A DNA stretch of 64,000 nucleotides from Streptomyces camponoticapitis (GTDB lineage: Bacteria > Actinomycetota > Actinomycetes > Streptomycetales > Streptomycetaceae). Where the stretch lies: NCBI RefSeq assembly GCF_014646115.1, contig NZ_BMMV01000012.1, positions 62,001-126,000 of the forward strand. Reading direction: 5' to 3'. Shown here one piece after another: positions 55,646 to 64,000 of the stretch. The notes under the pieces were generated by a model. It was not told where the DNA came from, did not search any database, and worked only from the letters and a program-made list of their open reading frames with translations. The position numbers and the translations under genes are program-made. Every line of letters begins with the position of its first letter. Position 1 is the first letter of the stretch.

Positions 55646-58528
55646 CTACTCGTCGTTGCCGGCGCCCGAGTTGGTGCCCGTACCCGTACGGGACGACGCC
55701 GACGACTTCTTCGCGGCCGCCGACTTCGTGGCGGTCTTCTTGGCCGCCGTCGTCGTCTTCTTGGCCGCGGTCTTCGCGGTCGTCGTCTTCTTGGCGGGAG
55801 CCTTCTTGGCGGTGGTCTTCTTCGCCGGTGCCTTCTTCGCCGTCTTCTTCTTGGCGGGTCCCTTGGCGCGCTTCTCGGCGAGCAGTTCGTAACCGCGCTC
55901 CGGCGTGATCTCCTCGACGCTGTCGTCCGTCCGCAGCGTCGCGTTCGTCTCGCCGTCGGTGACGTACGCCCCGAAGCGGCCGTCCTTCACGACGACCGGG
56001 CTTCCGCTCACCGGGTCCGTCCCGAGCTCCTTCAAAGGAGGCTTCGCCGCCGCCCGGCCGCGCTGCTTGGGCTGGGCGTAGATCGCCAGCGCCTCGTCCA
56101 GCGTGATGTCGAAGAGCTGCTCCTCGCTGGTCAGCGAGCGCGAGTCGGTGCCCTTCTTGAGATACGGGCCGTAACGGCCGTTCTGCGCGGTGATCTCGAC
56201 GCCCTCGGCGTCCGTACCGACCACGCGCGGCAGCGACATCAGCTTGAGCGCGTCCGCCAGCGTCACCGTGTCCAGCGACATCGACTTGAACAGCGAGGCG
56301 GTGCGCGGCTTGACGGCGTTCTTCCCGGTCTTGGGGGTGCCGTCGGGCAGGACCTCGGTCACGTACGGGCCGTAACGCCCGTCCCTGGCCACGATCTGGT
56401 GCCCGCTCTGCGGGTCCACACCGAGCTCGAAGTCGCCGCTCGGCTTGGCCAGCAGCTCCTCCGCGTACTCGACCGTCAGCTCGTCGGGCGCCAGGTCCTC
56501 GGGCACGTCCGCCCGCTGGTGGCCCTCCGCGTCCTTCTCGCCGCGCTCGACGTACGGCCCGTAGCGGCCGACGCGCAGCATGATGCCGTCGCCGATCGGG
56601 AAGGACGAGATCTCGCGCGCGTCGATGGCGCCGAGGTCCGTGACGAGCTCCTTGAGCCCGCCCAGGTGGTCCCCGTCTCCGTTGCCCGCCGAGGCCGCGC
56701 TCGCGGCGGCGGCCGCGCCGTCCGAGCCGTCAGGGGTGCCGAAGTAGAACCGCTTGAGCCACGGCACGGACTGCGCCTCGCCCCGCGCGATGCGGTCGAG
56801 GTCGTCCTCCATCCGCGCGGTGAAGTCGTAGTCGACGAGCCGGCCGAAGTGCGTCTCCAGCAGGTTGACCACGGCGAAGGAGAGGAACGACGGGACCAGC
56901 GCCGTGCCCTTCTTGAAGACGTAGCCGCGGTCGAGGATCGTGCCGATGATCGACGCGTACGTCGACGGGCGGCCGATCTCGCGCTCTTCCAACTCCTTGA
57001 CCAGCGACGCTTCGGTGTAGCGGGCCGGCGGCTTGGTGGCGTGGCCGTCGACGGTGATCTCTTCCACGGAGAGGGCGTCGCCCTCGGCGACCTGCGGCAG
57101 CCTGCGCTCACGGTCGTCGAGCTCGGCGTTCGGGTCGTCGGCGCCTTCTACATAGGCCTTCATGAAGCCGTGGAAGGTGATCGTCTTGCCGGACGCGGAG
57201 AACTCCGCGTCCCGGCCGTCGCTCGACGTACCCGCGATCTTGACGGTGACGCTGTTGCCGACCGCGTCCTTCATCTGGGAGGCGACGGTCCGCTTCCAGA
57301 TCAGCTCGTAGAGCCGGAACTGATCGCCGGTCAGACCGGTCTCGGCGGGCGTACGGAAGCGGTCCCCGGAGGGGCGGATCGCCTCGTGCGCCTCCTGCGC
57401 GTTCTTGACCTTGCCGGCGTACGTGCGCGGCTTGTCGGGCAGATAGCTCGCCCCGTACAGCTGCGTGACCTGCGCCCGCGCCGCCGAGACGGCGGTGGCG
57501 GACAGGGTCGTGGAGTCCGTACGCATATAGGTGATGAAGCCGTTCTCGTACAGCTTCTGCGCGACCTGCATCGTCGACTTCGCCCCGAAGCCCAGCTTGC
57601 GCGAGGCCTCCTGCTGAAGCGTCGTCGTACGGAAGGGCGCGTACGGGGAGCGGCGGTACGGCTTCGACTCGACCGAGCGGACGGCGAACGAGGCGTCCTG
57701 GAGGGCGGTGGCCAGCGCGTGCGCGTTGGCCTCGTCGAGATGCAGCACCTGGTCGGACTTGAGCCGCCCGTCCGAGCCGAAGTCGCGGCCCTGGGCGATA
57801 CGGCGGCCGTCGACGGCCGACAGGCGGGCGTTCAGTACGGAGGGGTCGGAGGCGTCGCCGGTGCGGCCGGTGCCGAAGGTGCCCGTCAGGTCCCAGTACT
57901 CGGCGGAGCGGAAAGCGATGCGCTCGCGTTCGCGCTCGACGACGAGCCGGGTGGCGACGGACTGGACACGGCCGGCGGACAGGCCGCGCATGACCTTCTT
58001 CCACAGGACCGGCGAGACCTCGTAGCCGTAGAGCCGGTCCAGGATCCGGCGCGTCTCCTGCGCGTCCACCATCAGCTTGTTGAGCTGGCGGGGGTTGGCG
58101 ACGGCGGCCCTGATCGCTTCCTTGGTGATCTCGTGGAAGACCATCCGGTGGACCGGGACCTTGGGCTTGAGGACTTCCTGGAGATGCCACGCGATGGCTT
58201 CGCCCTCGCGGTCCTCATCGGTGGCGAGGAAGAGTTCGTCGGAATCGGCCAGCAGCTCCTTGAGCTTTCTGACCTGGGACTTCTTGTCGGCATTGACGAC
58301 GTAGATCGGCTGGAAGTCGTGTTCGACGTCCACACCGAGGCGGCGCACCTCGCCGGTGTACTTCTCGGGCACCTCGGCGGCGCCGTTCGGGAGGTCGCGG
58401 ATGTGCCCCACGCTCGCCTCGACGACATATCCCGGGCCGAGGTAGCCCTTGATTGTCTTCGCCTTGGCAGGCGACTCGACAATGACGAGTCGGCGGCCGG
58501 CGTGTCCGGTCTCGCTGGTCGGGGACAA
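55646..58528 (-). CDS. topA: DNA topoisomerase I
   Basis: A type IA topoisomerase that relaxes negative supercoils; 960 residues. The TOPRIM domain carries Glu18 (VIVESPAKAK) and the acidic triad DEDREGE (104-110); the catalytic Tyr334 is in YMRTDST. The C-terminal region has four Topo_C-like repeats (marked by GRYGPY/GRFGAY) and no zinc fingers, as in actinobacteria, and ends in a lysine- and alanine-rich tail of about 60 residues with KKxxAKK-type repeats. In Mycobacterium and Streptomyces such lysine repeats aid processivity and are essential in vivo. TTG 58528 gives the conserved N-terminus (LSPTSETGH...) after a GGAGAG site; a longer upstream frame is not conserved. It precedes tmk on the same strand after about 120 bases. 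Confidence 0.97.
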   Translation of the reverse strand: MSPTSETGHAGRRLVIVESPAKAKTIKGYLGPGYVVEASVGHIRDLPNGAAEVPEKYTGEVRRLGVDVEHDFQPIYVVNADKKSQVRKLKELLADSDELFLATDEDREGEAIAWHLQEVLKPKVPVHRMVFHEITKEAIRAAVANPRQLNKLMVDAQETRRILDRLYGYEVSPVLWKKVMRGLSAGRVQSVATRLVVERERERIAFRSAEYWDLTGTFGTGRTGDASDPSVLNARLSAVDGRRIAQGRDFGSDGRLKSDQVLHLDEANAHALATALQDASFAVRSVESKPYRRSPYAPFRTTTLQQEASRKLGFGAKSTMQVAQKLYENGFITYMRTDSTTLSATAVSAARAQVTQLYGASYLPDKPRTYAGKVKNAQEAHEAIRPSGDRFRTPAETGLTGDQFRLYELIWKRTVASQMKDAVGNSVTVKIAGTSSDGRDAEFSASGKTITFHGFMKAYVEGADDPNAELDDRERRLPQVAEGDALSVEEITVDGHATKPPARYTEASLVKELEEREIGRPSTYASIIGTILDRGYVFKKGTALVPSFLSFAVVNLLETHFGRLVDYDFTARMEDDLDRIARGEAQSVPWLKRFYFGTPDGSDGAAAAASAASAGNGDGDHLGGLKELVTDLGAIDAREISSFPIGDGIMLRVGRYGPYVERGEKDAEGHQRADVPEDLAPDELTVEYAEELLAKPSGDFELGVDPQSGHQIVARDGRYGPYVTEVLPDGTPKTGKNAVKPRTASLFKSMSLDTVTLADALKLMSLPRVVGTDAEGVEITAQNGRYGPYLKKGTDSRSLTSEEQLFDITLDEALAIYAQPKQRGRAAAKPPLKELGTDPVSGSPVVVKDGRFGAYVTDGETNATLRTDDSVEEITPERGYELLAEKRAKGPAKKKTAKKAPAKKTTAKKAPAKKTTTAKTAAKKTTTAAKKTATKSAAAKKSSASSRTGTGTNSGAGNDE

Positions 58529-58934
58529 CTTCGCTCTTCTCTCCGGTCGGCACTCGATGGCCCGTACAGCCTGACGGCGGTACGGCAGTGCGGCAGCGCG
58601 GGGCAGTACATGCCCCGCTATGACGCTGCTTCGCTGCGGAGTGTGACGGTACAACCCGCCCCCGTGTCAAACGGCAAAAGACCGCAACGGCCACTCGAAC
58701 GGTAACCCGAGTCCACACGTTTCTGCCGCCCGGACCGGGGTGCCCGCCGCGCCGGACGGCCCGCGAGCTCCGTACGGAGGGGGTCGGCGGCGGGCCGGGA
58801 GAGGCACTTCGCCGCAGGTCCCGGGGGTGGGCGGCGGGCATACCCCGGGCGGGATCCCGGCGTGATCGGACGCCGTACGACCGGTCGGGCGCGCCGGACC
58901 CCGGGGGCGCCCGGCCGCCCTTCGGAGCCAGGGA
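58529..58934. other. topA upstream region with leader hairpin
   Basis: The 406 bases between topA and the small membrane gene hold no gene. A perfect hairpin (GCGGGGCA/TGCCCCGC, 5-base loop, 58598-58618) lies about 70-90 bases upstream of the topA start, in what is probably its untranslated leader. In S. coelicolor topA transcription responds to supercoiling; this element has no established role and is reported for that reason only. Confidence 0.45.
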
Positions 58935-59132
58935 TCAGATCCGGCCGAAGCACCAGACGCCGAGGACCAGGAACGACACGCCCGTGAGCGTCGCCAGCGT
59001 GATGGAAGTCGCAGGGCTGACACCGTGCGCCACGGGAGCGCGGTGCATCACGCGCGCTCCTGTCCACAGCAGCAGCGCCGCTCCGAACAGCGCGAACGCC
59101 GCTCCCGCGAAGATCGCCGGCCCGCTCTCCAT
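58935..59132 (-). CDS. Small membrane protein (65 residues)
   Basis: A 65-residue hydrophobic protein with two membrane segments: AIFAGAAFALFGAALLLW near the N-terminus and ITLATLTGVSFLVLGVWCFG near the C-terminus, joined by a basic loop (GARVMHRAPVAHGVSP). The short protein is followed directly by the large gene-free region upstream of topA. The ATG at 59132 gives a compact two-helix protein; the upstream frame is Arg/Pro/Gly-rich. A similar gene is expected near topA in Streptomyces, but this was not checked. Its function is unknown. Frame composition and hydrophobicity support it as a real gene. Confidence 0.68.
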   Translation of the reverse strand: MESGPAIFAGAAFALFGAALLLWTGARVMHRAPVAHGVSPATSITLATLTGVSFLVLGVWCFGRI

Positions 59133-59403
59133 GCCTGTACCCCGTTCGATTCCCGGAACCGCGCGGCTCCGGGAGCCGAGGCTGACACCTCGGTGCGTCA
59201 TTGGCGCGAATTCCGCGTGAACGGCGCGGGGGTTCACTCGGGCGGCGTCCGCCGGGTGCCGGTACGCGGGCGCCGCCCCGCGCGCGCCGTACGGGTCGGG
59301 CCCCGGCACCCGCCATCTGCGCCCGTACGGTCTCCGTCTCCGGGGGCACCGGAAATACGCCAGGGGCATGGGCGGCGGGGTGCCAGGGGCCGCGGGCCCG
59401 GGC

Positions 59404-59460
59404 CGGGCGGCGGGTGTCGGGTCGGGCGGCGGGTGTCGGGCCGGGCGGCGGGTGTCGGGT
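59404..59460. repeat. Three tandem 19-bp repeats downstream of the methyltransferase gene
   Basis: CGGGCGGCGGGTGTCGGGT is repeated three times (59404, 59423, 59442), differing only in the last base of the middle copy. It lies in the 404-base gap 59133-59536, which has no other recognisable feature. Confidence 0.9.
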
Positions 59461-59536
59461 CGGCCGTGCACCGGGCCGCCCCTGATCCGGCCCGGGAACG
59501 GCCGGGCGCCGACCGGCCGGGCCGCTCCGCCGCCCG

Positions 59537-61141
59537 TCAGGCCGCGGGCGCCGCCACCGGCAGCAGGAAGCCCTCCTCCACCAGCGACCGGATCGCCTGC
59601 GGCGTCCGGTCGCGCAGCAGCACCGGGTCCTCCCCCATGAGCTGGGCGATCGCGTCCAGGATCCGCCCGGCGCTCAGGGAGCCGTCGCAGACGCCGGTGA
59701 AGCCCGCGGCGACCGTGTCCACCTTCGTCGCCCGCCTCATCCCGCGGTTCTGGCGCAGCACCACATGCTCGGGGTCCTCGGCGCCGGGCAGCCCCACCTG
59801 CTCCTGGACGACCTCGGGAGCGAGCGCGAAATGAGCGGTGAGCAACGCGGCGTCGTCGTGCGTACGCAGATAGTCCTGCCGCTCGAAGTGGGCCACCACG
59901 GTCTCGCCGAGCGGCTGCTCGACGGGGTGCGGCCACTCCTCCACGACCACCGACGGCAGCTCGTGCCCCGACTTCCTGAGGGTGATCCAGCCGAAGCCGA
60001 CGGCCTTGGTCTTCCGTGCCTCGAACTCGTCCAGCCACGCCTCGTACCGCGCCTCGTACGCCTCCGGGTCCGCCCGGTGGTCGCCGCTGTCGCGCAGCCA
60101 CAGCTCCGCGTACTGCGTCACGTCCTGCACCTCGCGCTGGACGATCCAGGCGTCGCAGCCGCGTGGCACCCAGGACCGCAGCCGGTCCTGCCACTCCTCG
60201 CCCTCCACGTGCTGCCAGTTGGCGAGGAAGTGCGCGTACCCCCCGTCGGCGAGGCGGTCGCCCGTCTCCTGGACGAGCGTGCGGCACAGGTCGTCGCCGC
60301 CCATGCCGCCGTCGCGATAGGTGAGCCGGGCGCCGGGGGAGATCACGAAGGGCGGGTTCGACACGATCAGGTCGTACGTCTCGCCGTCGACCGGCTCGAA
60401 CAGCGACCCCTCACGCAGGTCGGCCCCGGGCGCCCCGGACAGGGCGAGGGTCAGCCGGGCGAACTCCAGCGCACGCGGGTTGAGGTCGGTGGCGGTGACC
60501 GTGGTGGCGTGCCGCGCCGCGTGGAGTGCCTGGATGCCGGATCCGGTGCCGACGTCCAGGGCCCTGGCGACCGGCGTACGGACGGTGAGTCCGGCGAGCG
60601 TCGTGGAAGCCCCGCCGACGCCGAGGACCACACCCTCGCCGTGGCCGGTCGCCCCGGAGGCGCCGCCGACCGAGCAGCCGAGGTCGGAGACGATGAACCA
60701 GTCCTCTCCTTCCGGGCCGCCGTACGGCCGCACGTCCACGGTCGCCCTGACGAACGCGCCGTCTTCGTCGCCGCCCGTACCGCCTTCCGTGGCGGCTGTC
60801 GGACCGGCCGCCGCGTCGGCTGTCGGACCGGCCGCGGCGCCGCCGTCCGCGCCGCTGGTCTCCACGACCCAGCCGTCGGCCAGGCACTCCGCCAGCGGGA
60901 GCGCCGCGCGGGCACGGGCTGCCGGGACCGCCCGCTGGAGGAGGAAGAGTCTGACGAGCGTTTCGAGCGGGCTGTCGCCACGGGTGGCCCGCAGGGCGGG
61001 CACGGTCTCGCTGCGGGCCAGCGCGGCGTACGCGGGCGCGCCGAGCAGGTCCAGCAGGCCGTCGACGGTGAAGTCGGCGGCGAGCAGGGCCTCGCGCAGT
61101 CGGGGCGAGTTGTCGGGCGCGGGAAGGCTGGGCGTACTCAC
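59537..61141 (-). CDS. Class I SAM-dependent methyltransferase, N5-glutamine/HemK-like
   Basis: A 534-residue methyltransferase. The SAM-binding motif DVGTGSG is at about 196-202, with TDLNPRAL downstream, and the NPPF catalytic motif at about 262-265 places it with enzymes that methylate planar or amide nitrogens, such as HemK-type. The first 95 residues form a separate helical N-terminal domain, and the C-terminal 170 are an unassigned domain. A low-complexity insert (about 100-124) contains the duplicated A-A-A-G-P-T-A, which in DNA is an 18-base sequence repeated with a 24-base period (60794, 60818). The ATG at 61141 was accepted because the next upstream codons are unrelated. Two tandem-repeat arrays flank it. 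Its target, RNA or protein, is not known. Confidence 0.88.
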   Translation of the reverse strand: MSTPSLPAPDNSPRLREALLAADFTVDGLLDLLGAPAYAALARSETVPALRATRGDSPLETLVRLFLLQRAVPAARARAALPLAECLADGWVVETSGADGGAAAGPTADAAAGPTAATEGGTGGDEDGAFVRATVDVRPYGGPEGEDWFIVSDLGCSVGGASGATGHGEGVVLGVGGASTTLAGLTVRTPVARALDVGTGSGIQALHAARHATTVTATDLNPRALEFARLTLALSGAPGADLREGSLFEPVDGETYDLIVSNPPFVISPGARLTYRDGGMGGDDLCRTLVQETGDRLADGGYAHFLANWQHVEGEEWQDRLRSWVPRGCDAWIVQREVQDVTQYAELWLRDSGDHRADPEAYEARYEAWLDEFEARKTKAVGFGWITLRKSGHELPSVVVEEWPHPVEQPLGETVVAHFERQDYLRTHDDAALLTAHFALAPEVVQEQVGLPGAEDPEHVVLRQNRGMRRATKVDTVAAGFTGVCDGSLSAGRILDAIAQLMGEDPVLLRDRTPQAIRSLVEEGFLLPVAAPAA

Positions 61142-61248
61142 CCCTCCATTGTGGCGGCTGCCACCGACAAACGCCTGCGGCCCGGCCCCCGGGACGGGGC
61201 GCCGGGCCGCGGGATTCGCGTCCGAGAGCCGTACTGCGAGGCCTACGT

Positions 61249-61324
61249 ACTACGGGGCGTTCTTCCGACTACCGGGCGTTCTCCTGATCACCAGGAGTTC
61301 TTCTGATCACCGGGCGTTCTTCTG
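61249..61324. repeat. Four tandem 19-bp repeats upstream of the methyltransferase gene
   Basis: Imperfect copies of ATCACCGGGCGTTCTTCTG at 61249, 61268, 61287 and 61306, 76 bases in all. The array fills the middle of the 208-base gap between the methyltransferase start and the lipoprotein gene's end. Same period, different sequence, as the array on the gene's other side. Confidence 0.9.
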
Positions 61325-61349
61325 ACGCGTCGGCAGGAGGCCGGGCGCC

Positions 61350-61922
61350 TCAGGAGGACTGACCGGCGGGCGCCGATGTCTTCGGCCGCTGGCAACCGGG
61401 CTGCTTGGCCATCGCCGCCCCGACATCACCGGACTGAAGCTTCCTGAGCGCCTCGTCACCGCTCTTGCTGAGCTTGTCGAGTTCGTCGGCGACGCCCTTG
61501 AGACCGTCCGCGAACTTCGCCTGGTCCTTGGTGTCGAGGTCGTCGACCTTGGTCTTGAGCCCCGCGTACGCCTTGGAGGTGGCGTTGAGCTCGCTGACCG
61601 CCTCCTTCTGGGTCGTCTCGCCGTCGTCGACGGGCGGGGCGCCCGCCGAGTTCACGGCCGCGCCCAGCGCCTTGTAGGCGTCCGAGATGGACTGGAAGGC
61701 GGCGGCGTCGGTCTTCTGGACGTCGGCGGGCGTGCTGCTGTCCGAGGTCGCCTGCTGGATCGAGGCGTTGGCGTTGGCGATCTTCGTCAACTGCGGCTGG
61801 ACCTGGTCACAGACCTTCTTGGCCCAGTCGTTGACCTTGCTGTCGCCGTCGTCGCCGCACCCCGACAGCGCCATGAGCAGTACCGAACCGCCGGACAGCG
61901 CGGCTGCGAGCTTCTTGTTCAC
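61350..61922 (-). CDS. Small lipoprotein with helical coiled-coil-like domain
   Basis: A 190-residue lipoprotein: the signal VNKKLAAALSGGSVLLMALSGC ends at Cys22. The mature part is predicted almost fully helical, with heptad-like spacing in two helices (about 60-95 and 125-170), and two cysteines (KVCDQV near 38 and PGCQRP near 178) that could form a disulphide. This resembles actinobacterial surface lipoproteins with four-helix-bundle domains of unknown function. The GTG at 61922 has GGAAGGG upstream. It lies between hppA and the methyltransferase gene, all on the same strand. Surface location is firm; no enzymatic motif is visible. Confidence 0.88.
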   Translation of the reverse strand: MNKKLAAALSGGSVLLMALSGCGDDGDSKVNDWAKKVCDQVQPQLTKIANANASIQQATSDSSTPADVQKTDAAAFQSISDAYKALGAAVNSAGAPPVDDGETTQKEAVSELNATSKAYAGLKTKVDDLDTKDQAKFADGLKGVADELDKLSKSGDEALRKLQSGDVGAAMAKQPGCQRPKTSAPAGQSS

Positions 61923-62074
61923 CGGATTGGGTCCCTTCCAAGGCTCTCGGCCCCGGAACATACACGCCAAGCGCACGACTACCGCACGCCCTGTGTCCGA
62001 TAAATGGACTATTGCGGCTATTTGCACCAAGGGAGAGAACGCTCACGCCGCCGCACGCCGGAGCGCGTGAAACA

Positions 62075-62106
62075 GGCGGGCGACGCGCCAAGACGCGTCG
62101 CCCGCC
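62075..62106. terminator. Strong terminator downstream of hppA
   Basis: GGCGGGCGACGCG and CGCGTCGCCCGCC form a perfect 13-bp stem with loop CCAAGA, 56-87 bases beyond the hppA stop and ahead of the lipoprotein gene. Confidence 0.82.
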
Positions 62107-62161
62107 CGCCAGTTGAGCCGCCACCCAGGCGCAGGCGTGAGGGGGCGGTCACCCGGTGTCG

Positions 62162-64000
62162 CTACGAAGCCACTATCGGATCCGGCGACTTGGTCGTCCC
62201 CTCCGGGGCCCCGCCTCCGCCGTCGCCCCCGTCGTCGACGGTGACCGAGCGCCGCTTGGAGACGTACACCGCTCCGACGATGACGGCGATCGCGAGGACC
62301 GCCACCACCGCGCGCACTCCGGCGTTGGCGTCGTCTCCGTAGCTGAACTGCACCACCGCCGGAGCGATCAGCAGCGCCACCAGGTTCATGACCTTCAGCA
62401 GCGGGTTTATCGCCGGTCCCGCCGTGTCCTTGAACGGGTCGCCGACCGTGTCGCCGATGACCGTCGCGGCGTGGGCGTCGCTGCCCTTGCCGCCGTGGTG
62501 GCCGTCCTCGACGAGTTTCTTGGCGTTGTCCCACGCCCCGCCGGAGTTGGCGAGGAAGACGGCCATCAGCGTGCCGGTACCGATCGCGCCCGCCAGGAAC
62601 GAGCCGAGCGCGCCCACGCCGAGCGAGAAACCGACCGCGATCGGGGTGAGTACGGCGAGCAGACCCGGCGTCGCCAGCTCCCGCAACGCGTCCTTCGTAC
62701 AGATGTCGACGACGCGCCCGTACTCCGGCTTCTCCGTGTAGTCCATGATCCCGGGGTGCTCGCGGAACTGCCGCCGCACCTCGTAGACCACCGAACCCGC
62801 CGATCGCGACACGGCGTTGATCGCGAGCCCCGAGAAGAGGAACACGACAGCCGCGCCGAGAATCAGTCCGACCAGGTTGTTGGGCTGGGAGATGTCGAGG
62901 CTCAGGCCCATCTCGTCGGCCCTCGCCCCGACGTCCGACACCGCTGTGGCGATGGCGTCGCGGTACGAGCCGAAGAGCGCCGCCGCCGCCAGTACGGCGG
63001 TCGCGATGGCGATGCCCTTGGTGATGGCCTTCGTGGTGTTGCCCACGGCGTCGAGGTCGGTGAGCACCTGCGCGCCCGCTCCCTCGACGTCCCCGGACAT
63101 CTCGGCGATGCCCTGGGCGTTGTCGGAGACGGGACCGAAGGTGTCCATGGCGACGATGACACCGACGGTGGTGAGCAGTCCGGTGCCGGCCAGCGCCACC
63201 GCGAAGAGCGCGAGCATGATCGACGTACCACCGAGCAGGAATGCCCCGTACACACCGAGACCGATCAGCAGCGCGGTGTAGACGGCGGACTCCAGACCTA
63301 TGGCCACACCGGCCAGGACGACGGTGGCCGGCCCGGTGAGCGCCGATTTGCCGATGTCGCGCACCGGGCGCCGGTTGGTCTCGGTGAAGTAGCCGGTGAG
63401 CTGCTGGATCAGCGCCGCGAGGACGATACCGATGGCGACGGCGACCAGTGCGAACGTCCTCGGGTCACCGGAGTGCGAGGTGATCTCCTCGGCCGTCACA
63501 CCGTCCAACTCCGCGTAGGTGGACGGCAGATACGTGTACGCCGCCACGGCCACCAGAACCAGCGAGATCACCGCGGAGATGAAGAAGCCGCGGTTGATCG
63601 CGGTCATCCCGCTGCGGTCGGAGGCCCGCGGTGCGACCGCGAAGATGCCGATCATCGCCGTGATGACGCCGATCGCGGGGACGATCAGCGGGAAGCCGAG
63701 CCCGAAGTTGCCGAAGGCGGCCGTGCCGAGGATGAGCGCGGCGACCAGCGTCACGGCGTACGACTCGAAGAGGTCGGCCGCCATACCGGCGCAGTCGCCC
63801 ACGTTGTCGCCGACGTTGTCGGCGATGGTCGCCGCGTTGCGCGGGTCGTCCTCGGGGATGCCCTGCTCGACCTTGCCGACGAGGTCGGCGCCGACGTCGG
63901 CGGCCTTGGTGAAGATGCCGCCACCGACACGCATGAACATCGCGATCAGCGCGGCGCCGAGGCCGAAGCCCTCCAGCACCTTGGGCGCGTCCTCGGCGTA
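62162..64000 (-). CDS. hppA: K+-insensitive proton-translocating pyrophosphatase (V-type), 5'-truncated by window edge
   Basis: A membrane enzyme that couples pyrophosphate hydrolysis to proton export. The last 612 codons are visible; the reading frame runs off the window at 64000 and the start is missing. Landmarks: the conserved DNVGDNVGDCAGMAADLFES block, the GNTTKAITKG segment whose Lys marks the K+-independent subclass (K+-dependent enzymes have Ala there), and the late DNAKKLVEDGHHGGKGSDAH...GDTVGDPFKDTAGPAINPLL region with the acidic residues that coordinate substrate magnesium. More than ten membrane segments are visible. The C-terminus ends in a G/D-rich tail. It has its own strong terminator. 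The window also encodes the soluble ppa. Confidence 0.97.
   Translation of the reverse strand, partial: YAEDAPKVLEGFGLGAALIAMFMRVGGGIFTKAADVGADLVGKVEQGIPEDDPRNAATIADNVGDNVGDCAGMAADLFESYAVTLVAALILGTAAFGNFGLGFPLIVPAIGVITAMIGIFAVAPRASDRSGMTAINRGFFISAVISLVLVAVAAYTYLPSTYAELDGVTAEEITSHSGDPRTFALVAVAIGIVLAALIQQLTGYFTETNRRPVRDIGKSALTGPATVVLAGVAIGLESAVYTALLIGLGVYGAFLLGGTSIMLALFAVALAGTGLLTTVGVIVAMDTFGPVSDNAQGIAEMSGDVEGAGAQVLTDLDAVGNTTKAITKGIAIATAVLAAAALFGSYRDAIATAVSDVGARADEMGLSLDISQPNNLVGLILGAAVVFLFSGLAINAVSRSAGSVVYEVRRQFREHPGIMDYTEKPEYGRVVDICTKDALRELATPGLLAVLTPIAVGFSLGVGALGSFLAGAIGTGTLMAVFLANSGGAWDNAKKLVEDGHHGGKGSDAHAATVIGDTVGDPFKDTAGPAINPLLKVMNLVALLIAPAVVQFSYGDDANAGVRAVVAVLAIAVIVGAVYVSKRRSVTVDDGGDGGGGAPEGTTKSPDPIVAS

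Noticed and set aside
58598..58618. Hairpin in the topA leader as a riboswitch
   Set aside because: Only one simple stem is visible and it matches no known riboswitch; described only as a leader hairpin.
55367..58705. Plus-strand open frame of about 1112 codons opposite topA
   Set aside because: Antisense of a highly conserved gene; composition is artefactual.
59404..61324. CRISPR array
   Set aside because: The tandem 19-bp units lie directly next to one another with no spacers, and no cas genes are present.
1..64000. Insertion sequences or prophage
   Set aside because: No transposase, integrase, recombinase or phage structural protein was recognised in any open frame.

Overview
The window is a piece of an actinobacterial chromosome, almost certainly Streptomyces. 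The DNA is very G+C rich, many genes start with GTG or TTG, and gene order and protein sequences match the conserved core of Streptomyces chromosomes (folK, DUF3180, folE, ftsH, hpt, tilS at one end; tmk, topA and hppA at the other). The genus call comes from recognised families and gene order; no database search was possible.

Layout. 1-9.5 kb is housekeeping: folate synthesis (folK, folE), the FtsH protease, hpt, tilS, a DUF2342 metalloprotease, the PBP4-type carboxypeptidase dacB and soluble pyrophosphatase ppa. 9.6-16.3 kb holds transport and stress genes: a ThrE-type exporter, a DedA protein, a TipA-type thiopeptide-sensing MerR regulator with its palindromic promoter, and a ClC antiporter followed by a glutamate decarboxylase (a likely acid-resistance pair). 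16.4-19.7 kb is a compact candidate drug-resistance cassette: DrrAB-like ABC exporter, PadR repressor and VOC binding protein, with near-identical operators at both promoters. 19.7-24.2 kb has an aldehyde dehydrogenase and a Streptomyces-type regulatory trio (Xre/DUF5753, HATPase, DUF397) whose last two genes share a 16-bp upstream motif. 24.2-31.5 kb is mixed: lipoprotein, DUF2786 protein, acetyltransferase, oxidoreductase, a second family-A DNA polymerase, a VOC protein and a NagZ-like GH3 enzyme with two DasR-like operator candidates. 31.6-34.4 kb is a cobalamin riboswitch with metE.

34.5-48.7 kb is more accessory: GNAT, a PadR-controlled MacB/FtsX-type ABC operon, a Tat-secreted polysaccharide lyase 8 enzyme, a nitroreductase-like protein, a SARP regulator, a LuxR-type regulator, a secreted lysyl-oxidase-like protein with a His/Met-rich linker, and a divergent TetR/dehydrogenase pair. 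48.9-64 kb returns to core genes: tRNA-Thr(CGT), a tripeptidyl-aminopeptidase-like lipoprotein, DNA polymerase III delta', a giant MFS-thymidylate kinase-coiled-coil fusion, topA with a lysine-rich tail, a small membrane protein, a methyltransferase flanked by 19-bp tandem repeats, a lipoprotein and the proton-pumping pyrophosphatase hppA (5' part outside the window).

No CRISPR array, complete insertion sequence, prophage or rRNA was seen. No wholly new system can be proven from sequence alone. The best candidates for undescribed biology are the PadR/ABC/VOC operator set, the shared motif of the HATPase/DUF397 genes, and the nitroreductase/SARP/LuxR/lysyl-oxidase stretch.
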